From the NCBI GenBank assembly GCA_021324535.1, contig JAJPIU010000046.1, forward strand, positions 1-47,552: a DNA stretch of 47,552 nucleotides. Reading direction: 5' to 3'. Shown in pieces: positions 8,280 to 17,263 of the stretch (the stretch's first letter is position 1; each line of letters opens with the position of its first letter). This DNA comes from Pseudomonadota bacterium (GTDB taxonomy: Bacteria; Chloroflexota; Ktedonobacteria; Ktedonobacterales; JADMIN01). A program made the position numbers and the translations under genes. The notes beneath the pieces are model-generated. The model searched no databases. It had not been told where the DNA came from and was given only the letters and a program-made list of their open reading frames with translations.

Positions 8280-8336
8280 AAGGCCGCGCAGGCGGCCTTG
8301 GTGGCCGCTAGGCCCTTCGGCGCGGTTTTCACCGCC
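8280..8336 (-). repeat. Three-hairpin intergenic repeat, copy B (reversed)
   Basis: Read on the minus strand, this segment lines up with copies A and C: GCGGT-GAAA-ACCGC (8322-8335), a degenerate middle hairpin, then AAGGCCGC-CTGC-GCGGCCTT (8280-8299). The repeat overlaps the 3' end of the minus-strand membrane-protein gene, whose TGA (8329-8331) lies inside the first hairpin. Confidence 0.65.
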
Positions 8337-9174
8337 AGTCCGCCCCCCACACAACAGGCCGCCGCATCAGCAGCAGCGTCACGCCCTGCATGGAGAGCGC
8401 CGCCAGCGTGGCCAGCGCAAACGAGAGCGCGATACCCAACGGAACAAGCAGCGTCGCCAGGATCAGGAAAAACGCCGCAAAGCCAAACAGGCCAAGTACC
8501 AGGCCACGCAACACGCCAAGCGCCGCGTTTGCTCCTTGCTGCTGGTAGGCGAAGGCTGCCAGGATGCTGGCGTAAAGAGGAAACGGCGCAAGCAGCCCGG
8601 TCAGGCGCGGGCCAAGCGCGGGCGCGATGGCAGTGAGCGCCACGACAAATATGGTCGCCAGCCCCATGCGCGCAGGGAGATCCCACCAGGGCAGCGCAGG
8701 CGCAGTCGGCCCTTTTGCATGCCCGATAGCGGACGGCTTACGCGCACGTGGCATGAGCAGCAGCCCGGCGCCAAGCGAGACAACGGCCAGCGCCACATAT
8801 GCCCAGAGTGGCGCCGATATGCCCTGCAAGACAAACGTCGCCAGCGCGAAGCCCGCCAGCCCACCAAGCAACGCAAGCAGCCATCCTAGCCGCCGGAGAT
8901 GGCGCATATCGCGAACACCTGTAAGGAGCCAACCACCCCAGGCGAAGGACAAACAAAACGCCACCTCCGAGGCGACGCCTGTCAGCGTGCCGCTCGCTGC
9001 TGCCGCCGCGAAGCTATTGCCATGGCTCAGCGCCAGAAAGAACGTCACTGGCCCCGACGTGAACGGCAGCCCGATCAGCCATCCGCTGATTTGTGTGCCC
9101 CAGCGGCGGCCCACGAGGCTGGCAAGACCAATCAGCGCGGGCGTGATGGTGAGTTTGAGGAGAAATGAGGTCAT
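8329..9174 (-). CDS. Uncharacterised polytopic membrane protein
   Basis: I do not recognise this 281-residue protein with certainty. It has about eight or nine hydrophobic helices, starting with LLKLTITPALIGLASLVGRR. A conserved-looking segment GWLIGLPFTSGPVTFFLAL follows at about residues 31-49, the type of loop seen in small GlpM-like or DUF-type membrane proteins. A cytoplasmic, charged loop with Pro and Arg lies near residues 140-170. No transporter signature with assigned substrate is visible. The last residues (DWR) and the stop codon are encoded by the three-hairpin repeat copy B, so the original C-terminus may have been altered by insertion of that repeat. It is transcribed divergently from the EsaB-EssC operon, with an extended -10 for the latter just upstream. 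Confidence 0.6.
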   Translation of the reverse strand: MTSFLLKLTITPALIGLASLVGRRWGTQISGWLIGLPFTSGPVTFFLALSHGNSFAAAAASGTLTGVASEVAFCLSFAWGGWLLTGVRDMRHLRRLGWLLALLGGLAGFALATFVLQGISAPLWAYVALAVVSLGAGLLLMPRARKPSAIGHAKGPTAPALPWWDLPARMGLATIFVVALTAIAPALGPRLTGLLAPFPLYASILAAFAYQQQGANAALGVLRGLVLGLFGFAAFFLILATLLVPLGIALSFALATLAALSMQGVTLLLMRRPVVWGADWR

Positions 9175-9230
9175 GATGACATTGTAAACCTCGTATCGTG
9201 ATCTTGCCCACAGAATTGGCGCCGCTCCTA

Positions 9231-9239
9231 TGATATACT
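9231..9239 (+). promoter_or_regulatory. Extended -10 promoter element for the type VII-like operon
   Basis: TGATATACT is an extended -10 (TG-n-TATACT) at 9231-9239, about 130 bases before the EsaB-like start. No good -35 is seen at the expected spacing, as is usual for extended -10 promoters. Confidence 0.4.
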
Positions 9240-9370
9240 TCCCCAGAGATCATCCCAGGCACAACATACCCTGCGCTTCGCCTGAACAAATGAGCAAAAC
9301 GTGTTCGCTCGTGCGCCTGTATTTCCTGCTATCGTACTTTGCTCCCAGTAGCATAGGGAGGGCATCATCC

Positions 9371-9865
9371 ATGTTGATCACCGTCGCGGGGCCACGGAAA
9401 AGCATTGACCTTGAACTACCGGATGAGACGCCGGTTGGCGAATTGATCCCGCTGATCGTACAGGCGCTTGGCCTGGCCAGCGGCAATCCACAGGCGGATG
9501 GCGCACATGTCTGGGGGCTTGGCCTCCAGCAGGGGCAGCCGCTCAACCCCAGGGCAACGCTCGCCGATACCGGGATAATGGATGGCGCGATCCTGGCGCT
9601 GCGTCAGTTGACCGCATGGCGCGCACAACCAGCGCCCGCCGCGCAGCGTCCCAGCGCTCAGCCGGTTTCGCAACTGTCCGCCACCCCCACACGCACGCCT
9701 GTCGCTGCACGACGCATCACTCAGGGGCAAGCGACGCCCACACCGCCCTATCGGCCCCAGGCGCCGCACTATCCCCCAACGCAACCGCAACCGCAACCGC
9801 CGCAGCCTGCACAACAACCAAACCCTGGCGGCATCGGCATACGCTGGAACAAAGACGGCCTCTAG
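9371..9865 (+). CDS. EsaB/YukD-like ubiquitin-fold protein of a type VII secretion-like locus, with Pro/Gln-rich tail
   Basis: The 164-residue product begins MLITVAGPRKSIDLELPDET and reads as a beta-grasp, ubiquitin-like domain through about residue 80 (VGELIPLIVQALGL, then GQPLNPRATLADTGIMDGAIL). This matches the YukD/EsaB family, and the N-terminal domain of EccD, found with type VII secretion ATPases. The last 80 residues are Ala/Pro/Gln-rich and disordered-looking (QPQPQPPQPAQQPNPGG), longer than in classical EsaB, which is about 80 residues. ATG 9371 was chosen for its AGGGAGG eight bases upstream. The gene lies 18 bases before the EssC-like gene and is almost certainly co-transcribed with it; this linkage is the strongest support for the call. 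No membrane segment is present, so it is not a full EccD. Confidence 0.75.
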   Translation: MLITVAGPRKSIDLELPDETPVGELIPLIVQALGLASGNPQADGAHVWGLGLQQGQPLNPRATLADTGIMDGAILALRQLTAWRAQPAPAAQRPSAQPVSQLSATPTRTPVAARRITQGQATPTPPYRPQAPHYPPTQPQPQPPQPAQQPNPGGIGIRWNKDGL

Positions 9866-9883
9866 CGAAGGGAGCATGAGCAT

Positions 9884-12800
9884 ATGTCGCGCGTGCAGTT
9901 TCACCGTCCGGCGCGTGCCTATCCTGCGCCGCTGCCCGATAGCGAGGTCGTCGTCGTCGCTCCTGTTCCCATTCAAGCCGCCCAGCAACAGGGTTTCACG
10001 CAGTATCTGCAATTGCTCGTTCCGGTCATCGGCAGCCTGGGATCGCTGGTCTTCATCATCGCTAACGCTGCGGGCGGCCATGGAGTGAGCATCCTGGTGA
10101 TCCTCGCCAGCGTGAGCGTCGCTGTGCTCTCCGTCGGCATCGGCGTCGCCGTACACCTCTCGCAGCAGGCGGGCGTCAAGCGGCAGCGCGCCAGAGAACG
10201 CCAGAAGTACCTGCGCTACCTGGCCGACCTGAGCGCGCAGTTGGATGGCACGGCGCAGCAACAGCGCCAGTATAGCAACCACATGAATCCCACCATCCCT
10301 GAACTTGCCAGCGAGGTCGCCCGGCAAGATGGCGTCTGGGAGCGCCGCTTCGAGGATGCTGACTTCCTTGACCTGCGTATCGGCTCAGGCCCGGCGCCGC
10401 TCTGCCGTCCCATCCGGCTGGACATGGGCAGCGATATGTACGCCGACTTCCCACAGGATCAACTTGACGAGGCGCGGCGCGTGGTAGACAAATACAGCTA
10501 CCTCGACGATATGCCCATCACCGCGCCACTTGGCCGCTACGGCACGGTGACGATCAACGGGCGTACTACCCCCACGCGCAATCTGGCGCGCGCGCTGCTC
10601 TGCCAGGTGGCCGCGCTTCACGCCCCCGATGATGTGCGCATCATCGCAGCCTTCCCTGCTGACGCCACCCAGGAATGGAGCTGGCTGAAGTGGCTGCCGC
10701 ACGCCCGCAGATTACGCAGGGCGCCCGCCGGGCAGAACGGCGCGGGCGAGACGTTGGCGATGCTGGCGACCAACGCCGACGAACTGCGCGACGTGCTCAA
10801 CGGCCAGGTGACGCCCGAACTGGAGCGCCGCCGCAAGCTGGCCGACGCTCAGCGCGATGGCGTGGCGCTGCCCAGTCGCCCGCACTTCATCATCCTGCTG
10901 GATGGCTACGCGCCCAACTCACCCATCGCACAGATTCCCATCATAGACGATCTGCTGCGTAGCGATGGCGTGGCGGGCGTCACCGTGCTCTGTCTGATTC
11001 AGGATCGCCGCCAGGAACCAACGAAAGTGCAGGCGCGGCTCACCATCAGCGACGGCGGCTTTCTCAGCTTCGAGGAAAACGCCACGAACGGACGCCGCCT
11101 GCAAGGAATCACCCCAAACGCCGCCGATCCTGCCATCTGTGAGCGTATCGCCCGTGCGCTGACTCCCCTCTCATTGCGGGAACGCGGGGGCAGCGGCGGC
11201 GGCGAACTTGCCAACGACGTGCAACTGCTCGATCTGCTGAATCTCCACTCGCCCGACAACGTGCATATCAGCCAGACGTGGCGACCGCGCGAGCTACGCG
11301 ACCTGTTGCGCGTGCCGATTGGCATCCGCGCAGACGGCGAGCCGCTGATCGTGGATGTGAAGGAGTCTGCGGCAGGCGGCATGGGGCCTCATGGCATCGT
11401 GGTCGGCGCGACTGGCTCCGGCAAGAGCGAACTGTTACGCAGCCTTGTCACCAGCCTCGCTGTCACGCATGATCCCGAAACGCTCAACTTCGTGCTGGTA
11501 GACTTCAAGGGAGGCGCCTCGTTCGCCGATCTGGCCGAACTACCGCACGTATCGGGCATGATCACCAACCTCGAAGGCGAACAATCGCTGGTGGAGCGCA
11601 TGTACGCGACCATCAGCGGCGAGATGGAGCGCCGCCAGGTGATGCTACGCAACGGCGGCAACCTGGATAACATCCGTCAGTATCAGGCGAAGCGGCAAGC
11701 CGAGCGCACGATGGAACCCATGCCCTACCTGATGATCATCGTTGACGAGTTCGGCGAACTGATCGCCAACAAGCCGGAGTTTTTGGAGTTGTTCATCGCC
11801 ATCGGGCGCATCGGGCGCAGCCTGGGGATGCACATGCTCTTCGCCACGCAGCGCCTTGAAGAGGGCAAGATCAAGGGGCTTGAGGGCCACCTGCGCTATC
11901 GTATCTGCCTGCGCACCTTCACCCCCGCCGAAAGCACAACGATGATCGGCAATCCCGACGCGGCGTATCTGCCCGCCTTCCCCGGCATTGGCTACTTCAA
12001 GGTAGACAACGCGATCAGCCTCTTCAAGACCGCGCTGATCACCACACCCTACCGCCCGGCCAGCGCCCGCGCCGACACCCAGATCGTGATCCGCGAGTTT
12101 ACGTCGGTGGGCAGACTGGTAAAAGCAGCCGCCAGCTCGACGCCTCCAGGAGCAAATAGCGCGCACACCGCGACGGGCGGTGATCCTGAGACGGATATGG
12201 ATAGGGTGATCGCGCGCCTCGTCGAAGAGTCCGGCCCACAGGCGCGCGAGAGCGTACATCAAATCTGGCTGCCTCCACTGCCACGCAAGCTGCCATTGGC
12301 ACAGGCGCTCGGCATGGCGCATATCCAGACGATGAACGGCAGCCGCTGGCAAGACACGCCACCACTTGGGCCGCTGCGTACGCCGATTGGACTGCTCGAC
12401 CGGCCCGAACAGCAGCGCCAGGAGCCGATGATTCTCGACTTCTCAGGCGCGGGCGGACACCTGGCGCTGGTGGGCGCGCCGCAATCGGGCAAGAGCACGC
12501 TGCTGCGCACGCTGGTCGCCTCGTTGATCGTCACACACTCGCCACGCGATGTGCAGATCTATTGCATAGACCTGGGTGGCGGTCTGTTGCGTATCTTCGA
12601 GGGTGCGCCGCATGTGGGCGTCGTCTGTGGCAAGGGCGACCGCGAGCGCATCATCCGGCTGGTTCATCAGGTGCGCGGGCTGATTGACGAGCGCGAGTTG
12701 CTCTTCCGCAAGCGCGCAATTGATAGCATGGCCAGCTATCGCGAGCGGCGGCTGGCAGGCCAGTTCGCCGACGAAGCCCTTGGTGACGTGTTTCTGATCA

Positions 12801-13951
12801 TTGATGACCTCGGCCAGTTCCAACGCGAGTTCGATCAGGCGGAGGGCGAGATCGCCGAGTTGATCACCAACGGTCTGAACTACGGCATTCATCTGGTGGT
12901 GGCGACGAACCGCTGGGCCGACGTGCGCCCGAAACTGAAAGACAACATCGGCTCGCGCCTGGAGCTACGCCTGAACGATCCAATTGATTCGGACTTCGGC
13001 AAGGCTGCGGCGGCCACCGTGCCGGTTGGCGTGCCAGGGCGTGGGCTGACGCAGGCCAAGCGCCAGTTCCAGACGGCGCTGCCTATCGTCTACGGCGACG
13101 ATGTGACCGAGCAGACGCCCCAACAGAAGGCTGTGGAGGCGCTAGTGGCGCGCGCCCGCAGAAGCTGGACGGGTGAGAGCGCGCCGCCGCTGCGCATGCT
13201 GCCCGACCGCGTGACGCCTGCCGATCTGCCCTCGCCAGGCGCGCCAGACCGGCCAACAGGCATCCCTCTGGGGATCGAAGAGTTCCGCTTAGAACCGGTC
13301 TATCTCGATCTGCTGAGCAACGTCGGCCCGCACTTCATCATCTTTGGCGATGGCGAGTCAGGTAAGACGAACCTCGTGCATGCGCTCTTGCGTGGTCTCG
13401 AATGGCTCTACACACCCGAACAGGCGCGCTTCTCTGTGGTGGACTACCGCCGCACCTCGCTCGACTATGCTGAAAGCCCCAATTTGTTTGGCTACGCAGT
13501 AACGGCGGATATGCTCAAAGACCTGGTAGCCAAGCTCAAAAAGGAGCTTGACGCGCGCATGCCATCCGGGTCGAACATCTCCATCGAGGCGCTGCGTAAT
13601 CCCACGCGCTGGGAGGGGCCACACCACTTCCTGATCGTAGACGACTACGACCTGATCGTGACTCCTGCGGGCAATCCGCTGGCGCCGCTCTCGGAGTTGC
13701 TCTTGCAGGCGAAAGACATCGGGCTGCATGTCATCGTCGCCCGCCGTGTCGCCGGTAGCTCGCGCTCGTTCGATCAGGTGTTTGGCCGCCTGAAAGATAT
13801 GGGGACGCCGGGGATCATCCTGAGCGGCGAACCGCAGGAAGGGCCTCTGCTTGGCGGCCAGAAGGCGATGTCACAGCCACCGGGGCGCGGCCTCCTGGTG
13901 CGGCGCAACCAACGCACAGCCCAGGTACAAACCGTTCTGCTGGAAAGCTGA
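9884..13951 (+). CDS. EssC/EccC-type FtsK/SpoIIIE ATPase with three ATPase domains (type VII secretion-like)
   Basis: This 1355-residue protein is the motor of a type VII secretion-like system. The N-terminus (FHRPARAYPAPLP) is followed by two membrane helices at about residues 42-60 and 69-91, as in EccC. Three FtsK-type ATPase domains follow, each with its own Walker A: GATGSGKSELLRS near residue 507, GAPQSGKSTLLRT near 865 and GDGESGKTNLVHA near 1156. Matching Walker B-like strands are LMIIVDEFGEL, VFLIIDDLGQF and FLIVDDYDLI. All three P-loops look intact; in several characterised homologues the downstream ones are degenerate. There is no N-terminal FHA pair of the staphylococcal EssC kind, so it is closer to a fused EccCa-EccCb. 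It follows the EsaB-like gene by 18 bases and precedes a VWA gene. No WXG100 substrate, EccB/EccE or EsaA is visible in the window. Confidence 0.9.
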   Translation: MSRVQFHRPARAYPAPLPDSEVVVVAPVPIQAAQQQGFTQYLQLLVPVIGSLGSLVFIIANAAGGHGVSILVILASVSVAVLSVGIGVAVHLSQQAGVKRQRARERQKYLRYLADLSAQLDGTAQQQRQYSNHMNPTIPELASEVARQDGVWERRFEDADFLDLRIGSGPAPLCRPIRLDMGSDMYADFPQDQLDEARRVVDKYSYLDDMPITAPLGRYGTVTINGRTTPTRNLARALLCQVAALHAPDDVRIIAAFPADATQEWSWLKWLPHARRLRRAPAGQNGAGETLAMLATNADELRDVLNGQVTPELERRRKLADAQRDGVALPSRPHFIILLDGYAPNSPIAQIPIIDDLLRSDGVAGVTVLCLIQDRRQEPTKVQARLTISDGGFLSFEENATNGRRLQGITPNAADPAICERIARALTPLSLRERGGSGGGELANDVQLLDLLNLHSPDNVHISQTWRPRELRDLLRVPIGIRADGEPLIVDVKESAAGGMGPHGIVVGATGSGKSELLRSLVTSLAVTHDPETLNFVLVDFKGGASFADLAELPHVSGMITNLEGEQSLVERMYATISGEMERRQVMLRNGGNLDNIRQYQAKRQAERTMEPMPYLMIIVDEFGELIANKPEFLELFIAIGRIGRSLGMHMLFATQRLEEGKIKGLEGHLRYRICLRTFTPAESTTMIGNPDAAYLPAFPGIGYFKVDNAISLFKTALITTPYRPASARADTQIVIREFTSVGRLVKAAASSTPPGANSAHTATGGDPETDMDRVIARLVEESGPQARESVHQIWLPPLPRKLPLAQALGMAHIQTMNGSRWQDTPPLGPLRTPIGLLDRPEQQRQEPMILDFSGAGGHLALVGAPQSGKSTLLRTLVASLIVTHSPRDVQIYCIDLGGGLLRIFEGAPHVGVVCGKGDRERIIRLVHQVRGLIDERELLFRKRAIDSMASYRERRLAGQFADEALGDVFLIIDDLGQFQREFDQAEGEIAELITNGLNYGIHLVVATNRWADVRPKLKDNIGSRLELRLNDPIDSDFGKAAAATVPVGVPGRGLTQAKRQFQTALPIVYGDDVTEQTPQQKAVEALVARARRSWTGESAPPLRMLPDRVTPADLPSPGAPDRPTGIPLGIEEFRLEPVYLDLLSNVGPHFIIFGDGESGKTNLVHALLRGLEWLYTPEQARFSVVDYRRTSLDYAESPNLFGYAVTADMLKDLVAKLKKELDARMPSGSNISIEALRNPTRWEGPHHFLIVDDYDLIVTPAGNPLAPLSELLLQAKDIGLHVIVARRVAGSSRSFDQVFGRLKDMGTPGIILSGEPQEGPLLGGQKAMSQPPGRGLLVRRNQRTAQVQTVLLES

Positions 13952-13963
13952 ACCTCTCCCCTG

Positions 13964-14078
13964 CCCCTCCCCCGAACGGGGAGGGGAGTCTGATTCTCTC
14001 AGGCTAATGCCATCGCCGAACGGGGAGGGAGGTTCTCTCAGAGACACTGTTCTCCCCCTTCCCGTGTGGGGAAGGGGG
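13964..14078 (+). repeat. GC-rich intergenic hairpin cluster between EssC-like and VWA genes
   Basis: Two strong hairpins are visible: a 9-bp stem CCCCTCCCC/GGGGAGGGG (13964-13972 with 13978-13986) and a 10-bp stem (14054-14063 with 14069-14078). A partial third copy (GAACGGGGAGGGAGG) lies near 14015. This type of element recurs between the roadblock and purM genes (46610-46634). It could act as an intercistronic stabiliser or partial terminator. Confidence 0.6.
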
Positions 14079-14093
14079 CCGGGGGGTTAGGTT

Positions 14094-14840
14094 ATGTACA
14101 CACAACCGGCGACCGGGCTAACCCCGGCGCTTGTGATCTATCTGCTCGACGCCAGTGACTCCATGAACGAGCCATGCGGCGCGACCTCGAAGATCGATCT
14201 GGTCAACCAGACGTTGCGCGCGGCGATCAAAGATATGGTGCGTCGCTCCATGCGCGACGGCATGCCACAGAAACGCTACCGGCTGGCCATCTTTGCCTAC
14301 AGCACCTCGGTCGTAGACGTGCTTGGCGGTATCCGCGACCTGCCGGAGTTACTGCAAATGGGCACGCCAGAGCTTTCGGCAGGCGGCGTGACCGACACCG
14401 CTGGCGCTTTCGCGGCGGTGGAGGCGCTGCTGCGGGCGCATCTGCATGAATATCAACGTTGCCCCGCGCCGCTGGTCTGCCATCTAACCGACGGCCAGTT
14501 CACCACCGTAGACCCCTCGCCAATGATCAACCGCATTAAGGCGATGAGCGTGCCGGATGGCAGCGTCTTGGTGGAAAATATCTATTTCGCCGATCATATG
14601 CTACGCAAGCCGGTAAGCGATTGGAAGCAGTGGCCGGGCGTGCTGCGGGCAAACGACCTGACGAACGAGTATGCGCAATTCCTCTATGACCTCTCGTCGC
14701 CCCTGCCAGAGACCTATCGCCAGAACATCAACAACTTCGGCTACCATCTGCAACCGGGCGCGGCGCTGTTCTTCCCTGGCTTCCACAGCGATCTCGTGCG
14801 ACTGGCGTTCGCCGTCTCGGCGGCCACGCAGCTGAAGTAA
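14094..14840 (+). CDS. von Willebrand factor A (VWA) domain protein linked to the type VII-like locus
   Basis: The 248-residue product is essentially one VWA domain. VIYLLDASDSM carries the MIDAS D-x-S-x-S, GGVTDTAGA supplies the conserved Thr, and CHLTDGQFT supplies the distal Asp, so metal-dependent protein binding is expected. There is no signal peptide or membrane segment, so it should be cytosolic. Similar cytosolic VWA proteins are known to adapt or assemble multiprotein machines. The same strand and 142-base gap to the EssC-like gene suggest an operon interrupted by the hairpin cluster. A GTTAGGTT precedes ATG 14094, a weak ribosome binding site. It ends four bases before the convergent tatC gene. 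Confidence 0.75.
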   Translation: MYTQPATGLTPALVIYLLDASDSMNEPCGATSKIDLVNQTLRAAIKDMVRRSMRDGMPQKRYRLAIFAYSTSVVDVLGGIRDLPELLQMGTPELSAGGVTDTAGAFAAVEALLRAHLHEYQRCPAPLVCHLTDGQFTTVDPSPMINRIKAMSVPDGSVLVENIYFADHMLRKPVSDWKQWPGVLRANDLTNEYAQFLYDLSSPLPETYRQNINNFGYHLQPGAALFFPGFHSDLVRLAFAVSAATQLK

Positions 14841-14844
14841 TGAC

Positions 14845-15684
14845 TCACCTCTTGATGACGCGCAGCAACAGCACGCTCAGGTAGAAGAGAACCGTAAACG
14901 CGACGCCGATGATCACCGGGCTATATGGGTCGGCGCCGGGCGTGATGAAGCAGGAGATGAACCACAGCCCAAAGAGGATATACGCCTGCTTCGCGATCAG
15001 CGTCTTGCTGTTGACGATGCCCAGCACGCCGAGGAATGTCAGCACCAGCGGCAGCTCGAAGACAATGCCAAACGCCAGCAGGAAGTATGCAATGAAGGTG
15101 AAGTAGCTCTGAGCAGTCAGCAGCAGATCGAACTTATCGGAGCCGAACGCGATTAGCCAATCCACCGGATAGCGCAGTACGATAAAACCAGTGACAAGAC
15201 CGGCGAGAAAAAGTCCGACGCCCAGCAGTGTGAAGGGCAGCGCGTAGCGTTTCTCTTTACGGGTGAGCGCGGGAGAGAGGAAGGCCCATAGCTCGTAGAG
15301 GATCAACGGGCTGGCAAGCGCAATGCCCACCGCCAGTGAGACCTCAAGCGCGACAAGGAACGGGCCACCAATATCGGTGACAACGAGTTTGACCTGCGAA
15401 CCGCCATGATGCAAGCTTTGCGGATCGATCTTGTTGACGGCGGCGGGCAGGGGAGAGAGCAGAAAACTGAAAATTTGCTCCCAGAAGATAAAGCTGACAA
15501 TCGAGCAAACGACAATAGCAATGGCGCAGATGATCAGCCGACGCCGCAACTCTTCGAGGTGCTCGACGAGGGTCATCGTGGCCCCTATCTCTTCCTCTTC
15601 GTCGTCTTGCTCATCCAACAGATCGTCATCTACTGCGCTGCCAGCGGCAGGGCTGTTGCGTTCACGTACAGGTGTCGCTGCCAT
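14845..15684 (-). CDS. tatC: Sec-independent protein translocase subunit TatC
   Basis: The 279-residue protein contains the TatC core. The TLVEHLEELRRRLI signature that binds twin-arginine signal peptides is followed by six membrane segments, among them IICAIAIVVCSIVSFIFW, ALEVSLAVGIALASPLILYE, LLGVGLFLAGLVTGFIVL and ISCFITPGADPYSPVIIG. The family's functional Glu region is seen in FELPLVLTFLGVLG. An acidic N-terminal extension of about 38 residues (DDDLLDEQDDEEEE) precedes the core and is unusual but not rare in high-GC bacteria. ATG 15684 was chosen for its AGGAG seven bases upstream. tatA is on the same strand 130 bases upstream, so the pair forms a minimal tat operon that exports folded cofactor proteins. 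Confidence 0.93.
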   Translation of the reverse strand: MAATPVRERNSPAAGSAVDDDLLDEQDDEEEEIGATMTLVEHLEELRRRLIICAIAIVVCSIVSFIFWEQIFSFLLSPLPAAVNKIDPQSLHHGGSQVKLVVTDIGGPFLVALEVSLAVGIALASPLILYELWAFLSPALTRKEKRYALPFTLLGVGLFLAGLVTGFIVLRYPVDWLIAFGSDKFDLLLTAQSYFTFIAYFLLAFGIVFELPLVLTFLGVLGIVNSKTLIAKQAYILFGLWFISCFITPGADPYSPVIIGVAFTVLFYLSVLLLRVIKR

Positions 15685-15812
15685 CACCACACTCCTCGCC
15701 AGCGTCCCAACGCCGCCCGTTGTCTATCCCCAGGGATAGATAGCGCCAGGGCAGCGTTGAACATCGCTCAATTGTCCTCACCCAGCCACAAAAGGCAAGC
15801 GGGCTCAGACTG

Positions 15813-16079
15813 CTAGCCGAGAGCCTCTTCGCTGACCGTAGCCGCAGGCTCAGGCTGCGTCACAGGCTGCGCGGCGCTTGGCGCTGGCTGCGCGATCTGC
15901 GGAACTGCCGGAGCGGCGGGCGCCTCAACCGCGTTGTTGGTCTCGTCCTTCATCGAACGCTGGAAGGCTTTGATTGTTTTGCCTACCGAGGCGCCCATCT
16001 CTGGAAGACGCTTGGGGCCGAAGAACAGCAACGCCAACAGGAGTAAGGGCGCCAGATCCCACCAATGAAAACCACCCAT
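15813..16079 (-). CDS. tatA: Twin-arginine translocase subunit TatA/TatB family
   Basis: An 88-residue protein with one N-terminal membrane helix (WWDLAPLLLLALLFFG) is followed by the TatA hinge and amphipathic helix (FGPKRLPEMGASVGKTIKAF). It ends in an Ala/Pro/Gln-rich tail of about 45 residues. The FGPKRLPE sequence at the hinge is diagnostic for the TatA/TatB family, and the short length favours TatA. A GGAGAA lies eight bases before ATG 16079. It sits upstream of tatC on the same strand and provides the pore-forming component. No separate tatB is visible, so this one protein may serve both roles, as in minimal Tat systems. Confidence 0.9.
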   Translation of the reverse strand: MGGFHWWDLAPLLLLALLFFGPKRLPEMGASVGKTIKAFQRSMKDETNNAVEAPAAPAVPQIAQPAPSAAQPVTQPEPAATVSEEALG

Positions 16080-16667
16080 GTGTGTTTCTCCGTTTCTTTC
16101 TCGATACGCCTCTGCCGCGCTCCCACGCAGTTCCAGAGGTCAGATGGTGTTAGCCATATTATAGGGCAGCGACACGACCTTGAATAGTCTTCTACGCCAC
16201 ACTTTGCTAAGAAGACGCTGTGAGCGTGACCTGTGAGCGCGGCCTTCGCTTTTTCCGCCCTTATTCTCCCTCCGCAGATGCGGCGCCACGCTGTCCATAA
16301 GGCATGTACCCGCCGAGACACGTTATAGATGGCCCAGCGGATCGATCCGCCGAGCGGGCGATACGGACATATCGCACTGTTCGTGCGCGATAACGCTTTG
16401 CTTTATATTACGAACGACATGCGCTGAAGGATGCGTCTTCGCCAGATGCGCCAGATCAGCCCATTGCCCAGCAGTTCGCTTATTATTCGTTGTCTATAGC
16501 AATATCTTCAGCGCCTTCCAGATGGTGCGCGTCGTTGCAACGTTCCAGAAACCACCATACATTTTCTCCTTTTTTCACATCATTGTAACATGTACATAGG
16601 CGTCACGGGCGCAATCGCTGAGCAAAGGGAGCAATAAAAAACCTACCGAGGACTATCAAATGACTAC
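16080..16667. other. Intergenic region without recognisable gene
   Basis: About 590 bases between tatA and the second peptidase/propeller module. No open frame with coding character was found. A perfect 14-bp palindrome (16337-16350) is the only ordered feature I noticed. Confidence 0.4.
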
Positions 16668-16696
16668 TTGACAACGTTTGGTTTGCAATGTATGAT
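16668..16696 (+). promoter_or_regulatory. Sigma-70 promoter of module copy 2
   Basis: TTGACA (16668-16673), a 17-base spacer and TATGAT (16691-16696) form a near-consensus promoter. It shares CTACTTGACAAC with the promoter of copy 1, consistent with descent from a common module. An AAAGGAG follows near 16722 with no usable ATG at the right distance. Confidence 0.6.
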
Positions 16697-16813
16697 GCGC
16701 TCACCGTTGTTGGCGCTTGCATGGAAAGGAGTATTTTTCATTTTATCGGGCGTTATGCCTTTGCTCAGATAACGCACAATGCCCTGATGTTGTTAGTTTC
16801 TCAATTCAGATAA

Positions 16814-17062
16814 AACGTCGAAAGAGCAAAGAACGCGGATGAGTGCGCTTGGTGTTTCACCTTGCGCTATGGCAGGATCGCCTTGTTATACATCGATACC
16901 TGCGGCGCTGTGACATATCAGCAATCAAACGGGCAACTCAATTACGGAACGGGCTGTGGCTCGAATAGCAACGGCGGCCTCCAGCGCGTCAAACAGTCCA
17001 TTCTGTGGAATGCCATCATAGGTGTTCCGGTGGATTCGACCGATGGCGGCTGGGTCTGGTAA
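16814..17062 (+). pseudogene. C-terminal remnant of a C39-like cysteine peptidase (module copy 2)
   Basis: The open frame upstream of the stop at 17060-17062 gives about 80 residues, of which the last 65 match the C-terminus of the peptidase at 288-1412. LLYIDTCG corresponds to IYYYTDTCA, QSILWNAIIGVPV to QSQMWQAITDVPV, and both end DGGWVW. The region carrying the nucleophilic Cys, the catalytic His and the signal peptide is missing, so no active enzyme can be made. An internal deletion of roughly 300 codons fits, because the promoter is retained at about the same distance upstream as in copy 1. Two Cys remain (DTCG and GTGCG). No ATG start is available; a TTG at 16862 has no ribosome binding site. 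Confidence 0.7.
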
Positions 17063-17263
17063 GCGGGACGATAGAATGAGCGTTTTGCTCTCTACAAGGC
17101 TTTGACTAAACAGTGGGCGCATTCATTTGGGCTGGCGATATGGCCACCGCTCGCTTGATAAGTGCGCTCATACCTCTCACACCGCCAGGATTGGCGAAAC
17201 ATCCAGCATGTACTGTCACTCCCTATGCTGTTCGTTCTCGGTGGGAAAGGACGTAGAAACTCC

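Noticed and set aside
13964-14078. Possible CRISPR-like or tandem array because of repeated GGGGAGGG units
   Set aside because: Units are irregular hairpins with no spacers of constant length, and no cas gene is nearby.
16337-16350. A perfect 14-bp palindrome, GCGGATCGATCCGC
   Set aside because: It stands alone in an empty region far from a start codon, and short palindromes of this kind occur by chance in GC-rich DNA.
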